Source of the DNA: Saliniramus sp050485405
GTDB lineage: Bacteria; Pseudomonadota; Alphaproteobacteria; Rhizobiales; Beijerinckiaceae
Length of the DNA: 64,000 bases
Reading direction: 5' to 3'
Assembly: GCA_050485405.1 (NCBI GenBank)
Contig: JBJHBI010000016.1
Location: 1 to 64,000 of the forward strand
Part shown: positions 1 to 8,454 of the stretch, in pieces
Layout of the letters: each line of letters opens with the position of its first letter
How positions within the stretch are numbered: position 1 is the first letter of the stretch
Made by a program: the position numbers and the translations under genes
The notes under the pieces: model-generated
Seen by the model: the letters and a program-made list of their open reading frames with translations, nothing else
What the model was told of the DNA's origin: nothing
The model's database searches: none

Positions 1-1123
1 CGTCGCGCATGCGCGGAATCGTGCCCTTGTCGCCGCGTCCGGGATAGATCAGCGCGAAGACCGGGCCGGCGCTCACCATCACGAAGAAGATGCGGATGAT
101 GTGGTGGGCGGCCACGAAGGCGACCTCGGTATGCACCGCGATCGCGACGAGGCTCATCTCGGCCAGGCCTCCGGGAGAGTAAGCCAGCATCAGGGGCAGG
201 ACGCCGTAATCGGAAAAGCGCGAGACGATGATCGCGAAGCCCAGCGTCATCGCGAGGAGGATCAGCGTGGAGCCGAAGGAGAGTGCGAGAATGCGCAGGA
301 TCACCCGCGGCGCGGTCCCCAGAAAGCGGCAGCCGATGGTGACGCCGAGCACGATCTGCGCGCCCTGGACGATCTCCGCCGGCGGCTGGAAATCGGTGAT
401 GCCGGTCGCGTGCACGAAGGCGGAGACGAGCATCGGACCGAGCAGATATTTCGCCGGAAGCCGCAGCAGGTGGCCGAGCACCGCGCCGCCCAGCCCGCAG
501 CCGATGATCCACAATTCGGCCGTGAGCGGCGCCTCGGTGACCGAGGGCCCCATCATCGAACGCCCGCCGAGCGAGACACCCTCGACGAGCTCGATCAGGA
601 AGGGCAGCGTCATCACCACGAGCAGGATGCGCGCCGAATGCACCAGCGCGATCGTACGCCCGTCTCCGCCGCGCTCCTCGCCCACGACGACCATCTCGAC
701 GAGACCGCCCGGCATGCCGGAGAAATAGGCCGTCGTCATGTCCATCCGCCCGATCATGCGGAAATACAGGACACAGGCGAATCCCGACACGGCGACGAAG
801 AAGGCGAGCCCGATTATCGTCGGCAACCAGCCGATGAGGCTGCCGAAGATCGCCGGCGTGAAGGCCGCGCCCAGCATCACGCCGATCACCGCCGACATGG
901 GTGGCCGCACCACCGCCGGTGCCGCGATCGGCGCGCGCATGATCGCGGCGACCGTGCAGAAGGTCATCGGCCCCAGCATCCAGGGCAGCGGCAATTCGAG
1001 CGCGTTGAAGATCGCCCCGCCGATGAAGCCGAGGACGAGAGCGGCGGCGAATTTGGCATAGGGGAAGCGGCTCGGATGCATCGCGGCGAAACCGCCGCGC
1101 ATTTCGTCCCAGAGCGCTCTCAT
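1..1123 (-). CDS. AbrB family membrane protein (C-terminus cut by window edge)
   Basis: The minus-strand frame opens with ATG at 1123 and stays open to base 1, so the stop lies outside the window. The roughly 374 visible residues are almost entirely hydrophobic helices with short loops. Two similar halves each carry a Gly-rich motif: YFSGMPGGLVEM in the middle and YSPGGLAEMSLVAIAVH near the end. This duplicated PGGL-(A/V)EM signature is typical of the AbrB/YdeB family, often mislabelled 'ammonia monooxygenase'. The family consists of inner-membrane proteins of poorly defined transport or regulatory function, and the substrate is unknown. The gene reads away from aspS, with about 180 bp between the two. 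The family call is from recognition of the motif and topology. Confidence 0.82.
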   Translation of the reverse strand, partial: MRALWDEMRGGFAAMHPSRFPYAKFAAALVLGFIGGAIFNALELPLPWMLGPMTFCTVAAIMRAPIAAPAVVRPPMSAVIGVMLGAAFTPAIFGSLIGWLPTIIGLAFFVAVSGFACVLYFRMIGRMDMTTAYFSGMPGGLVEMVVVGEERGGDGRTIALVHSARILLVVMTLPFLIELVEGVSLGGRSMMGPSVTEAPLTAELWIIGCGLGGAVLGHLLRLPAKYLLGPMLVSAFVHATGITDFQPPAEIVQGAQIVLGVTIGCRFLGTAPRVILRILALSFGSTLILLAMTLGFAIIVSRFSDYGVLPLMLAYSPGGLAEMSLVAIAVHTEVAFVAAHHIIRIFFVMVSAGPVFALIYPGRGDKGTIPRMRD

Positions 1124-1299
1124 GCCGCAATCACCTCTCACCAGACATTCGGGATCATGCGGGACGGGTGCCGCCGCGCGAGGCGCCACCCCGCGAGACG
1201 ATGCTCATGAAGGCCTCGCATGACGCGAAGCACAATCTACCCGCGCCAAGCCGACCCCGCCATGGCGCGGGGGCGCATATGCGATGGGCAGCGCCCCGA

Positions 1300-3105
1300 T
1301 CACTCCGGCAGATTGAGCCGGATATGCAATTCGCGCAGCTGCTTGGCGCTGACCTCGGAAGGCGCGCTCATCAGGAGGTCTTCCGCGCGCTGGTTCATCG
1401 GGAAGAGCACGACCTCGCGCAGGTTCTGCTCGCCGCACAGCAGCATGACGATGCGGTCGATGCCCGGTGCGATGCCGCCATGCGGGGGCGCGCCGAGCGA
1501 GAGCGCGCGCAGCATGCCGCCGAATTTCGCTTCGAGCACGTCTTCGCCATATCCCGCGAGCCCGAAGGCCTTGCGCATCACGTCCGGGCGGTGGTTACGG
1601 ATCGCGCCGGAGGAGAGCTCCACGCCGTTGCAGACGATGTCGTACTGGAAGGCGGTGATGCCGAGGATCTCGTCGGCATCCGCCGGATTGAGGGCGAGGA
1701 ACTTGTCGAGATCGTAATTGGGCATCGAGAACGGGTTGTGCGAGAACTCGATCTTCTTCTCGTCCTCGTCCCATTCGTACATCGGGAAATCGGTGATCCA
1801 GCAGAAGGCGAATTCGCCATCGGGGATCAGGTCGAGTTCCTCGGCGATGCGCGTGCGCGCCTTGCCGGCGAGCGCCACGGCCTTCGCCTTCTCGCCGGCG
1901 GAGAAGAACACCGCATCGCCGGCAGCGATACCCGCCTTGGCCGCGATCAGCTTCTGCACCTCTGCGGGAATGAATTTCGCGATCGGCCCCTTGCCGACGA
2001 GTTCGCCGCCGTCATCCTCGAAGACGATGTAGCCGAGCCCCGCCGCACCCTCGCCGCGCGCCCAGTCGTTGAGCTTGTCGAAGAAGGAGCGCGACTGGCC
2101 TGCCGCACCCGTCGCCGGAATCGCACGTACGATGCCGCCCGCCTTGATGACGTTCTTGAAAGCGTTGAAGGTGACCTCCTCGCGGGAGAACTCCTCCGTC
2201 ACGTCGCAGATGATCAGCGGATTGCGCAGATCGGGCTTGTCGACACCGTATTTCAGCATCGCTTCGGCATAGGGAATGCGCGGGAAGACCGGCGTGACCT
2301 TGCGCCCTTCGGCGAATTCCTCGAACACGCCGCGCAGAACCGGCTCCACCGCCTGGAAGACGTCTTCCTGGGTGACGAAGCTCATCTCCACGTCGAGCTG
2401 GTAAAACTCGCCGGGCGAGCGGTCGGCGCGGGCGTCTTCGTCGCGAAAGCACGGCGCGATCTGGAAATAGCGATCGAAGCCCGACATCATGACGAGCTGC
2501 TTGAACTGCTGGGGCGCCTGCGGCAGGGCGTAGAACTTGCCGGGATGCAAGCGCGAGGGCACGAGGAAGTCGCGCGCGCCTTCAGGCGAGGAAGCGGTGA
2601 GGATCGGCGTCTGGAATTCGAAGAAACCGCCCTCCTTCATGCGCCGGCGGATCGAATCGATGATCTGGCCGCGCTTCATGATGTTGGCGTGCAGCTTCTC
2701 GCGACGCAGGTCGAGGAAGCGATACTTCAGGCGGATGTCTTCCGGATAATCATGCTCGCCGAAGACCGGCATCGGCAATTCGTCGGCGGCGCCGAGCACT
2801 TCCAGATCCGTGATGAACACTTCGATCATGCCGGTGGGCAGATCGGGGTTCTCGGTGCCTTGCGGGCGCCGGCGCACCTTGCCGTCGAGCCGCACCACCC
2901 ATTCCGAACGCAGCGTTTCCGCCAGCTTGAAGGCGGGCGAATCGGGGTCCACCACACATTGCGTGATGCCGTAATGATCGCGCAGGTCGATAAACAGCAC
3001 GCCGCCATGGTCGCGGATGCGGTGGCACCAGCCGGACAGGCGGGCCTGACCGTCGATGTCGGTTTCGCGAAGAGCGGCGCAGGTATGGGTGCGATAGCGA
3101 TGCAT
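1300..3105 (-). CDS. aspS: Aspartyl-tRNA synthetase
   Basis: A 601-residue class II aminoacyl-tRNA synthetase that charges tRNA-Asp (and probably tRNA-Asn, if the organism lacks AsnRS). The N-terminal OB-fold anticodon-binding domain covers about residues 1-110. Class II motif 2 is visible as the PCFRDEDARADR segment, a bacterial GAD insertion domain lies in the middle, and motif 3 (GIAPGIDRIVMLL) is near the C-terminus. The length matches bacterial-type AspRS (about 590). I chose the ATG at 3105 (MHRYRTHTC) because the longer reading frame to 3150 adds 15 residues not seen in the family. The gene is monocistronic, divergent from the SGNH hydrolase gene. The call is secure. Confidence 0.97.
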   Translation of the reverse strand: MHRYRTHTCAALRETDIDGQARLSGWCHRIRDHGGVLFIDLRDHYGITQCVVDPDSPAFKLAETLRSEWVVRLDGKVRRRPQGTENPDLPTGMIEVFITDLEVLGAADELPMPVFGEHDYPEDIRLKYRFLDLRREKLHANIMKRGQIIDSIRRRMKEGGFFEFQTPILTASSPEGARDFLVPSRLHPGKFYALPQAPQQFKQLVMMSGFDRYFQIAPCFRDEDARADRSPGEFYQLDVEMSFVTQEDVFQAVEPVLRGVFEEFAEGRKVTPVFPRIPYAEAMLKYGVDKPDLRNPLIICDVTEEFSREEVTFNAFKNVIKAGGIVRAIPATGAAGQSRSFFDKLNDWARGEGAAGLGYIVFEDDGGELVGKGPIAKFIPAEVQKLIAAKAGIAAGDAVFFSAGEKAKAVALAGKARTRIAEELDLIPDGEFAFCWITDFPMYEWDEDEKKIEFSHNPFSMPNYDLDKFLALNPADADEILGITAFQYDIVCNGVELSSGAIRNHRPDVMRKAFGLAGYGEDVLEAKFGGMLRALSLGAPPHGGIAPGIDRIVMLLCGEQNLREVVLFPMNQRAEDLLMSAPSEVSAKQLRELHIRLNLPE

Positions 3106-3227
3106 GGAACCGGTTTTCTTCGAGGAATGGGACCAGCGTGGACTGCACATTGTTCGCCAGACTTGTCAAGCCCATCGATTCGCGCAATCATTGTATTACC
3201 AAGCTTTAAACAATTGGGGGATGGGGC

Positions 3228-4079
3228 ATGTCAATCTGGTTCAAGGATTTACGGCAGCTGCTGGGCGCTGCTTTGATGGAAGTTGCAGCCGCGAGTACCA
3301 ATCCGGCACGATTGCGGGCCGCACGGAAAAAAATCCGGGATGGCTATACCGGGCCGATCATTCTGGCGGAAGGCGATTCCTGGTTCTGTTATCCGAAGCA
3401 GGTCGGGCCGCACCGGATATCCGATGCGCCGACCGATCTCATCGCGCAGCTTGCGGAACGGTATGCCGTTTTTACCGAGGCGAAGCCGGGAGACGTTGCG
3501 ATAACGATGCGTGGCTTCATCAATGATGAGAACAGCCTTCTCACGGAACTGGGAAGGGTCAACGCCGATATCCTGCTGTTGAGCGCCGGCGGGAACGACC
3601 TGCTCGGCAACGGGAAGCTCAAGCAATTTCTCGAGGCCGGGGATCGGGATATCGCCGACTACACGCGCACGATCCCCTATTCCGACACGTTCTGGGCGGC
3701 AGTCGATGCAATCGAGGTGATGATCCGGCAGAGCTTGCGCCGCTATCCCGCGCTCAAGGCCGTCATCCACGGATACGATTACGCCATTCCGACGGGAGAG
3801 GGTCCCTGGCTTCAGGCACCGATGGATGCCCTCGGGATCCCGCGTGCGAAGCATGCCGACATATCGCGTCGGATAACCGACCAGTTCAACAGGGCTCTCA
3901 ACGAGCTGGCCGATGCGATCAATACGGATATCGGCGCGGAACGGGTTCACTATGTCGACTTGCGGAACACGATTTCGAATCCTTCGCATTGGCGCGACGA
4001 GTTGCACCCGACGACGGAAGGTTTCGCCGCGCTCGCCGCACGACTTGCCGACAGGATCGACGCAATCCATTCGGCCTGA
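3228..4079 (+). CDS. SGNH/GDSL-type hydrolase
   Basis: A 283-residue protein with the blocks of the SGNH hydrolase fold: block I GDSW at residues 49-52 (Ser51 the likely nucleophile), block III GGND at 121-124, and block V DELH at 257-260 with Asp257/His260. These enzymes are esterases, lipases or carbohydrate deacylases; the substrate here cannot be read from sequence. There is no clear signal peptide, since the N-terminus is amphipathic rather than a clean hydrophobic core, so it may be cytoplasmic. A strong GGGGGATGGGG Shine-Dalgarno-like stretch precedes the ATG. Codon use is less G+C-biased than in aspS and rnd on either side, and the gene has no partner in an operon. It may therefore be an acquired single gene. 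Confidence 0.8.
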   Translation: MSIWFKDLRQLLGAALMEVAAASTNPARLRAARKKIRDGYTGPIILAEGDSWFCYPKQVGPHRISDAPTDLIAQLAERYAVFTEAKPGDVAITMRGFINDENSLLTELGRVNADILLLSAGGNDLLGNGKLKQFLEAGDRDIADYTRTIPYSDTFWAAVDAIEVMIRQSLRRYPALKAVIHGYDYAIPTGEGPWLQAPMDALGIPRAKHADISRRITDQFNRALNELADAINTDIGAERVHYVDLRNTISNPSHWRDELHPTTEGFAALAARLADRIDAIHSA

Positions 4080-4094
4080 CGAGTAGATGAGACC

Positions 4095-4132
4095 GTGAAA
4101 GCCACAGAACCCGTGCGTTCTGTGGCTTTCAC
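4095..4132 (+). terminator. Perfect 16-bp hairpin between SGNH hydrolase and rnd
   Basis: The arms at 4095-4110 and 4117-4132 are exact reverse complements with a 6-base loop. It lies 15 bp after the hydrolase stop and about 38 bp before the rnd start. No T-run follows, so it is either a Rho-assisted terminator, an mRNA-stabilising 3' end, or a structure in the rnd leader. Confidence 0.55.
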
Positions 4133-4169
4133 CCTTGCACATCGCGCTCGCACGCGGCAAAGCAATCTC

Positions 4170-5333
4170 ATGAAACTGATTACCGACAACGCCGAACTCT
4201 CGGCGACCTGCACACGTCTCGCCGCGCATCCCTTCGTGACGGTCGATACGGAGTTCATGCGCGAGACGACGTATTACTCCAGGCTCTGCCTTATCCAGAT
4301 CGCATCACCGGACGAAGCCGTACTGATCGATCCGCTGGCGGACGGGATCGATCTCGCACCGTTCTTCGCGCTGATGGCGGATGAAGGCACCGTCAAGGTG
4401 TTCCATTCCGCGCGCCAGGACGTCGAGATCATCTGGACCATGGGCCGCGTCATTCCCACGCCGCTCTTCGACACGCAGGTCGCGGCCATGGTCTGCGGCT
4501 ATGGTGATTCGGTTTCCTACGAACAACTCGCCAACGATCTCGCAAAGGCGCGCATCGACAAGTCGTCGCGCTTCACCGACTGGTCGCGCCGTCCGTTGAG
4601 CGAGGCGCAGCGCGCCTATGCGCTCTCCGACGTGACCCATCTCGTCGCGATCTACGAGATCCTCGCCGCGCGGCTCGAAGAGACCGGACGCAGCGCCTGG
4701 CTCGACGAGGAGATGGCGGTTCTGATCGACCCCGCGACCTATGAGGGCGATCCCTACCGCGCCCATCGCCGCCTGATCGGGCGCATTCGCAAGGTCAAGG
4801 AACTCGCCGTGCTGATCGAAGTAGCAGCCTGGCGCGAGCGCGAGGCGCAGAAACGCGACGTGCCGCGCAACCGCGTCCTCAAGGACGATGCGGTGGTCGA
4901 ACTCGCGATCTCGCAGCCGCGCGATATCGAAGCGATGACCCGTCTGCGCTCGGTGCCCAACGGTTTCGAGCGCTCACGCAACGGCGCCGGCGCCCTCGCC
5001 GCCATCGAGGCGGGGCTCGCCCGTGATCTCTCCGAGTTGAAGCTGCCGGAGCGGCCGCGCGGGCGCAACAACGTGGGCGCCACGGTGGATCTGCTCAAGG
5101 TGCTCCTGAAGGCCGTCTGCGAGCAGAACGACGTCGCCCCCAAGATCGTGGCCAATGTCGACGATCTCGAAGCGATCGCCGATGACGACGAGGCCGATGT
5201 CGCCGCGCTGAAAGGCTGGCGCCGAGGCCTGTTCGGCGAGAAGGCGCTCGCGCTCAAACATGGCGGGCTCTCCCTCGCCATCGAGAACGGCACGGTCGTG
5301 ATGATCCCCCGCGAAGGCGGCGACGCGTCCTGA
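4170..5333 (+). CDS. rnd: Ribonuclease D
   Basis: A 387-residue 3'-5' exoribonuclease of the DEDDy family, acting in tRNA 3' maturation and stable RNA turnover. Exo I is VDTEF with Asp26/Glu28, Exo II is the HSARQDVEIIW segment, and Exo III is the YALSDVTHL segment with the expected Tyr and Asp. An HRDC-type helical domain follows the exonuclease domain (roughly residues 205-290), with a further C-terminal helical region, as in full-length RNase D. I chose ATG 4170 over the upstream in-frame GTG at 4095 because the extra 25 residues would be encoded by the hairpin. It converges with ccmH with only 9 bp between stops. A second, shorter RNase D-like gene lies at 50126-50755. Confidence 0.95.
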   Translation: MKLITDNAELSATCTRLAAHPFVTVDTEFMRETTYYSRLCLIQIASPDEAVLIDPLADGIDLAPFFALMADEGTVKVFHSARQDVEIIWTMGRVIPTPLFDTQVAAMVCGYGDSVSYEQLANDLAKARIDKSSRFTDWSRRPLSEAQRAYALSDVTHLVAIYEILAARLEETGRSAWLDEEMAVLIDPATYEGDPYRAHRRLIGRIRKVKELAVLIEVAAWREREAQKRDVPRNRVLKDDAVVELAISQPRDIEAMTRLRSVPNGFERSRNGAGALAAIEAGLARDLSELKLPERPRGRNNVGATVDLLKVLLKAVCEQNDVAPKIVANVDDLEAIADDDEADVAALKGWRRGLFGEKALALKHGGLSLAIENGTVVMIPREGGDAS

Positions 5334-5342
5334 GGCGCGCCG

Positions 5343-5927
5343 TCAGGCCTTGCCTGCAGGGTCGTTCTTGCCCTGCGCCTCACCGGCGAGGATACGCTCC
5401 AGCTCCGCACGCTCTTCCGGCGTCAGATCGGCAGTGACCGTCGGCGCGACGTCGCGGCGCCGGCGCAGGGCGATGACGAGACCAAGCGCGCCGGCACCGA
5501 GCACCAGCACGGGCGAGCCCCAGAGCAACACGGTGCTGGCGTTGAACGGAGGCGTGAAGAGCACGAACTCCCCGTAGCGGGCCACGACGAAATCCTCGAT
5601 CTCCTGATCGGAATACCCGTCGACCAGCCGCTCACGCACCAGAACGCGCAGGTCGCGCGCGAGCGGGGCGTCGGAATCGTCGATCGACTGGTTCTGGCAG
5701 ACGAGGCAGCGCAGATTCGCCGACAGCGCCCGCGCCCGGCGCTCCAGTTCCGGATCGTCGAGAATCTCGTCGGGTTGCGGCGCCGCGAGCGCCGGCGTCG
5801 CGGTGATGGGCGCGCCCGACAGCATCATCGCGGCGGCGAGGCACAGCGCCATTGCAGAGACTCTGGCCAAGGCAGACGCCCCGTCGAAGATCGAAGTTCC
5901 GGCGAAAACTCTCGTGAAGGCCGTCAT
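5343..5927 (-). CDS. ccmH: Cytochrome c maturation protein CcmH
   Basis: A 194-residue membrane-anchored thiol oxidoreductase that reduces apocytochrome c haem-binding cysteines in the periplasm. The protein has an N-terminal signal/anchor, then LRCLVCQNQ with the redox pair Cys74/Cys77, the helical domain typical of CcmH, and one C-terminal transmembrane segment followed by a short cytoplasmic tail. ATG 5927 was chosen because GGAGGGTGCC sits just upstream; the longer frame to 6011 would run into ccmF. It is the last gene of the minus-strand ccmI-ccmE-ccmF-ccmH operon and starts 13 bp after the ccmF stop. No separate dedicated thioredoxin gene (ccmG) is seen at this locus. Confidence 0.95.
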   Translation of the reverse strand: MTAFTRVFAGTSIFDGASALARVSAMALCLAAAMMLSGAPITATPALAAPQPDEILDDPELERRARALSANLRCLVCQNQSIDDSDAPLARDLRVLVRERLVDGYSDQEIEDFVVARYGEFVLFTPPFNASTVLLWGSPVLVLGAGALGLVIALRRRRDVAPTVTADLTPEERAELERILAGEAQGKNDPAGKA

Positions 5928-5940
5928 ATCGGCACCCTCC

Positions 5941-7938
5941 TCATTCCGCCGGTGCCGGCGTCGCCCCGGGCACGCGCTCCTCGCGACGCGCACGCACGGG
6001 CGCACCGACACGGAAGCGCCTGTCCGTCATCGCGATCCCGGCCCCGAGCGCCGTGATCACGGTGCCGATCCAGATCAGCAGGATCAGGGGCTTGTAATAG
6101 AGCCGCAGACCGAGCGAGCCGTCTGGCTGGGGCTCGCCGAAGCTCAGATAGACCTGCGAGAAGCCCACGGTGTGCAGGCCGGCCTGGGTCGTCGGCATGT
6201 TGCGGGCGGGGAAGAAGCGCTTCGAGGTCTCGCTCTGGCCGATCTCCCGGTCGCCGTGGAACACGGTCATGCGCGCCACGTCTTCCTGGAAATTCGGCCC
6301 CGTACGCGGGAATACCGCATCGAGCCGCACCGAATAGGCTCCGCCCACATGCTGCACGTCACCGGGACGCATGGTCACGATACGCTCCGTCGACCAGGCG
6401 GTGGCGGCGATGCCGATCACGGTGACGCCGACACCCGCATGGGCGACCACGGTGCCCCAGGTCGAGCGCGGCAGGCCGCGCGCCTTGCGCATGGCCTCGC
6501 TCAGGCCGGCCCCGCCGTTGAAGGAACGTGTGACGATCTCGTTGAAGGCGCCGACGATCAGGAAAATGCCGAGCCCGACGCCGAGCGGCGCCGCGACGGG
6601 ACCGCCGAAGGTGAAGGCGTAGACGATCACCGTGAGGACCACCGAGATCAGGATCGCCCCGGCCAGCCGTTGCGCCACGCCGGAGAGGTCGCCGCGCTTC
6701 CAGGCCATGACCTGGCCGAAGGGCAGCAGCAGCAAGAGCGGCACCATCAGCGGCACGAAAGTGGCATTGAAGAAGGGCGGCCCGACCGAGATCTTCGCCC
6801 CCGTCACCGCCTCGAGCGCGAGCGGATAGAGGGTCCCGATCAGCACCGTCGCGCAGGCGGTGGCGAGGAAGAGATTGTTCACGACGAGCGTGCCCTCGCG
6901 CGAGACCGGCGCGAAGATGCCGCCCTGGCGCAGCAACGGCGCGCGCCAAGCGAAGAGCGCGAGCGAGCCGCCGATGAAGAAGACGAGGATCCCCAGAATA
7001 TACAGCCCGCGATCGGGGTCGACGGCGAAGGCATGCACGGAGGTCAGCACGCCCGAGCGCACCAGGAAGGTGCCCATGAGCGAGAGCGAGAAGGTCAGGA
7101 TCGCGAGCAGGATCGTCCAGATCTTGAGCGCGTCGCGCTTCTCCATCACCACGGTGGAATGGATCAGTGCGGTGCCGAGGATCCAGGGCAGCAGCGAAGC
7201 GTTCTCCACCGGGTCCCAGAACCACCAGCCGCCCCAGCCGAGCTCGTAATAGGCCCAGTAGGAGCCCATCGAGATACCCAGCGTCAGGAACAGCCATGCG
7301 CCCAGCGTCCAGGGGCGCACCGCGCGCGCCCAGACCGCGTCGATCTTGCCCTCGATCAAGGCCGCCATGGCGAAGGCGAAGGTGATCGAAAAGCCGACAT
7401 AGCCGATATAGAGGAGCGGCGGATGGATCGCGAGGCCGATATCCTGGAGGATGGGATTGAGGTCACGCCCCTCGAACGGCGCCTGCGGGATGCGCTCGAA
7501 CGGGTTCGAGGTGAGCAGCAGAAACAGCAGGAACGCGATCGTGACGGAGGCCTGCACCGCGATCGTGTTGGCGCGCAGCTTCGGCGGCACGGAATTGCGC
7601 GCGATCGCCACCAGCGCGCCGAACAGGGCGAGGATCACGATCCAGAGCAGCATCGAGCCCTCGTGATTGCCCCAGACGCCGGTCACCTTGTAGAGCATCG
7701 GCTTCTGCGAATGCGAATTCGCGTAGACGTTCGTCACCGAGAAGTCGGAGGTGACATAGGCGTAGGTCAGGACGCCGAAGGAGAACAGTACCAGCAGGAA
7801 GACGCCGATCGCCGCCGGCGCGCCGACCCCCATCAGCACCGGATCGTTGCTGCGCGCCCCCCAGAAGGGGACGACCATCTGGATCACCGACAGGCCGAGC
7901 GCCAGCGCCAGTGCGAAATGTCCCGCCTCGATCAGCAA
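5941..7938 (-). CDS. ccmF: Haem lyase CcmF
   Basis: A protein of about 665 residues, the core of the haem-cytochrome c ligation complex in the inner membrane. It has about 15 transmembrane segments and the tryptophan-rich periplasmic haem-binding (WWD) motif WGGWWFWDPVENAS, plus conserved histidines before helices. The length fits the family. The reading frame is open to 8052 but has no ATG in the family-consistent place. The first residues of CcmF (LIEAGHFALALALGLS) follow a TTG at 7938 preceded by AAGGGG, so I place the start there. It sits between ccmE (55 bp upstream) and ccmH. Confidence 0.93.
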   Translation of the reverse strand: MLIEAGHFALALALGLSVIQMVVPFWGARSNDPVLMGVGAPAAIGVFLLVLFSFGVLTYAYVTSDFSVTNVYANSHSQKPMLYKVTGVWGNHEGSMLLWIVILALFGALVAIARNSVPPKLRANTIAVQASVTIAFLLFLLLTSNPFERIPQAPFEGRDLNPILQDIGLAIHPPLLYIGYVGFSITFAFAMAALIEGKIDAVWARAVRPWTLGAWLFLTLGISMGSYWAYYELGWGGWWFWDPVENASLLPWILGTALIHSTVVMEKRDALKIWTILLAILTFSLSLMGTFLVRSGVLTSVHAFAVDPDRGLYILGILVFFIGGSLALFAWRAPLLRQGGIFAPVSREGTLVVNNLFLATACATVLIGTLYPLALEAVTGAKISVGPPFFNATFVPLMVPLLLLLPFGQVMAWKRGDLSGVAQRLAGAILISVVLTVIVYAFTFGGPVAAPLGVGLGIFLIVGAFNEIVTRSFNGGAGLSEAMRKARGLPRSTWGTVVAHAGVGVTVIGIAATAWSTERIVTMRPGDVQHVGGAYSVRLDAVFPRTGPNFQEDVARMTVFHGDREIGQSETSKRFFPARNMPTTQAGLHTVGFSQVYLSFGEPQPDGSLGLRLYYKPLILLIWIGTVITALGAGIAMTDRRFRVGAPVRARREERVPGATPAPAE

Positions 7939-7993
7939 TTCACCACCCCTTCGACTTCGCGCCCCTGAACCTCGATGACGACCCGGCCGGCCC

Positions 7994-8449
7994 TCATTGC
8001 GTGCCGGGCGCCGGATCCCCGTGCTGCCAGACGCCCTGCGCCTTGAGCGCATCGGCGACTTCGCGCGGCATGTAGTTCTCGTCGTGACGTGCGAGCACCG
8101 TGTCGGCCCGGAACAGGCCCGAACCGTCGATCGCGCCCTCGGTTACCACACCCTGCCCTTCGCGGAACAGGTCCGGCAAGAGCCCCTGATACCGCACCTC
8201 GATCGATGCGCCGCCGTCGGTGACCCGGAAATAATGGATCTGCCCGGTCTCGCGGCGGATCGAGCCGTCCTCGACGAGGCCGCCGAGGCGGAAACGCACA
8301 CCCTCGTCGAAGCCCTGGGCCGCGATTTCGCTCGGCGCGCGGAAGAAGACGATGGTGTCGCGCATGGCGAAGAGCACGAGGCCCAGCGACAGGCCGAGCA
8401 CCGCGCCCGAGACACCGATCAGGACCAGACGGCGTTGTTTGCGTGTCAT
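7994..8449 (-). CDS. ccmE: Periplasmic haem chaperone CcmE
   Basis: A 151-residue periplasmic haem chaperone with one N-terminal membrane anchor (about residues 8-28) and an OB-fold domain. The covalent haem-binding histidine is His122 in LARHDENYMP, with the supporting Tyr126. It receives haem from CcmC/CcmD and hands it to CcmF. ATG 8449 begins the typical MTRKQRRL N-terminus; the longer frame to 8608 overlaps ccmI and is rejected. It starts 5 bp after the ccmI stop, so the two are probably translationally coupled. Confidence 0.96.
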   Translation of the reverse strand: MTRKQRRLVLIGVSGAVLGLSLGLVLFAMRDTIVFFRAPSEIAAQGFDEGVRFRLGGLVEDGSIRRETGQIHYFRVTDGGASIEVRYQGLLPDLFREGQGVVTEGAIDGSGLFRADTVLARHDENYMPREVADALKAQGVWQHGDPAPGTQ

Positions 8450-8454
8450 CTTTC

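Noticed and set aside
1168..3276. A 702-residue plus-strand open frame opposite aspS.
   Set aside because: It lies entirely over aspS, whose motifs are clear, and reads as a composition-driven open frame in G+C-rich DNA.
5803..7968. A 721-residue plus-strand open frame opposite ccmF.
   Set aside because: Antisense to the haem lyase gene; Arg/Asp/His-rich low-complexity translation.
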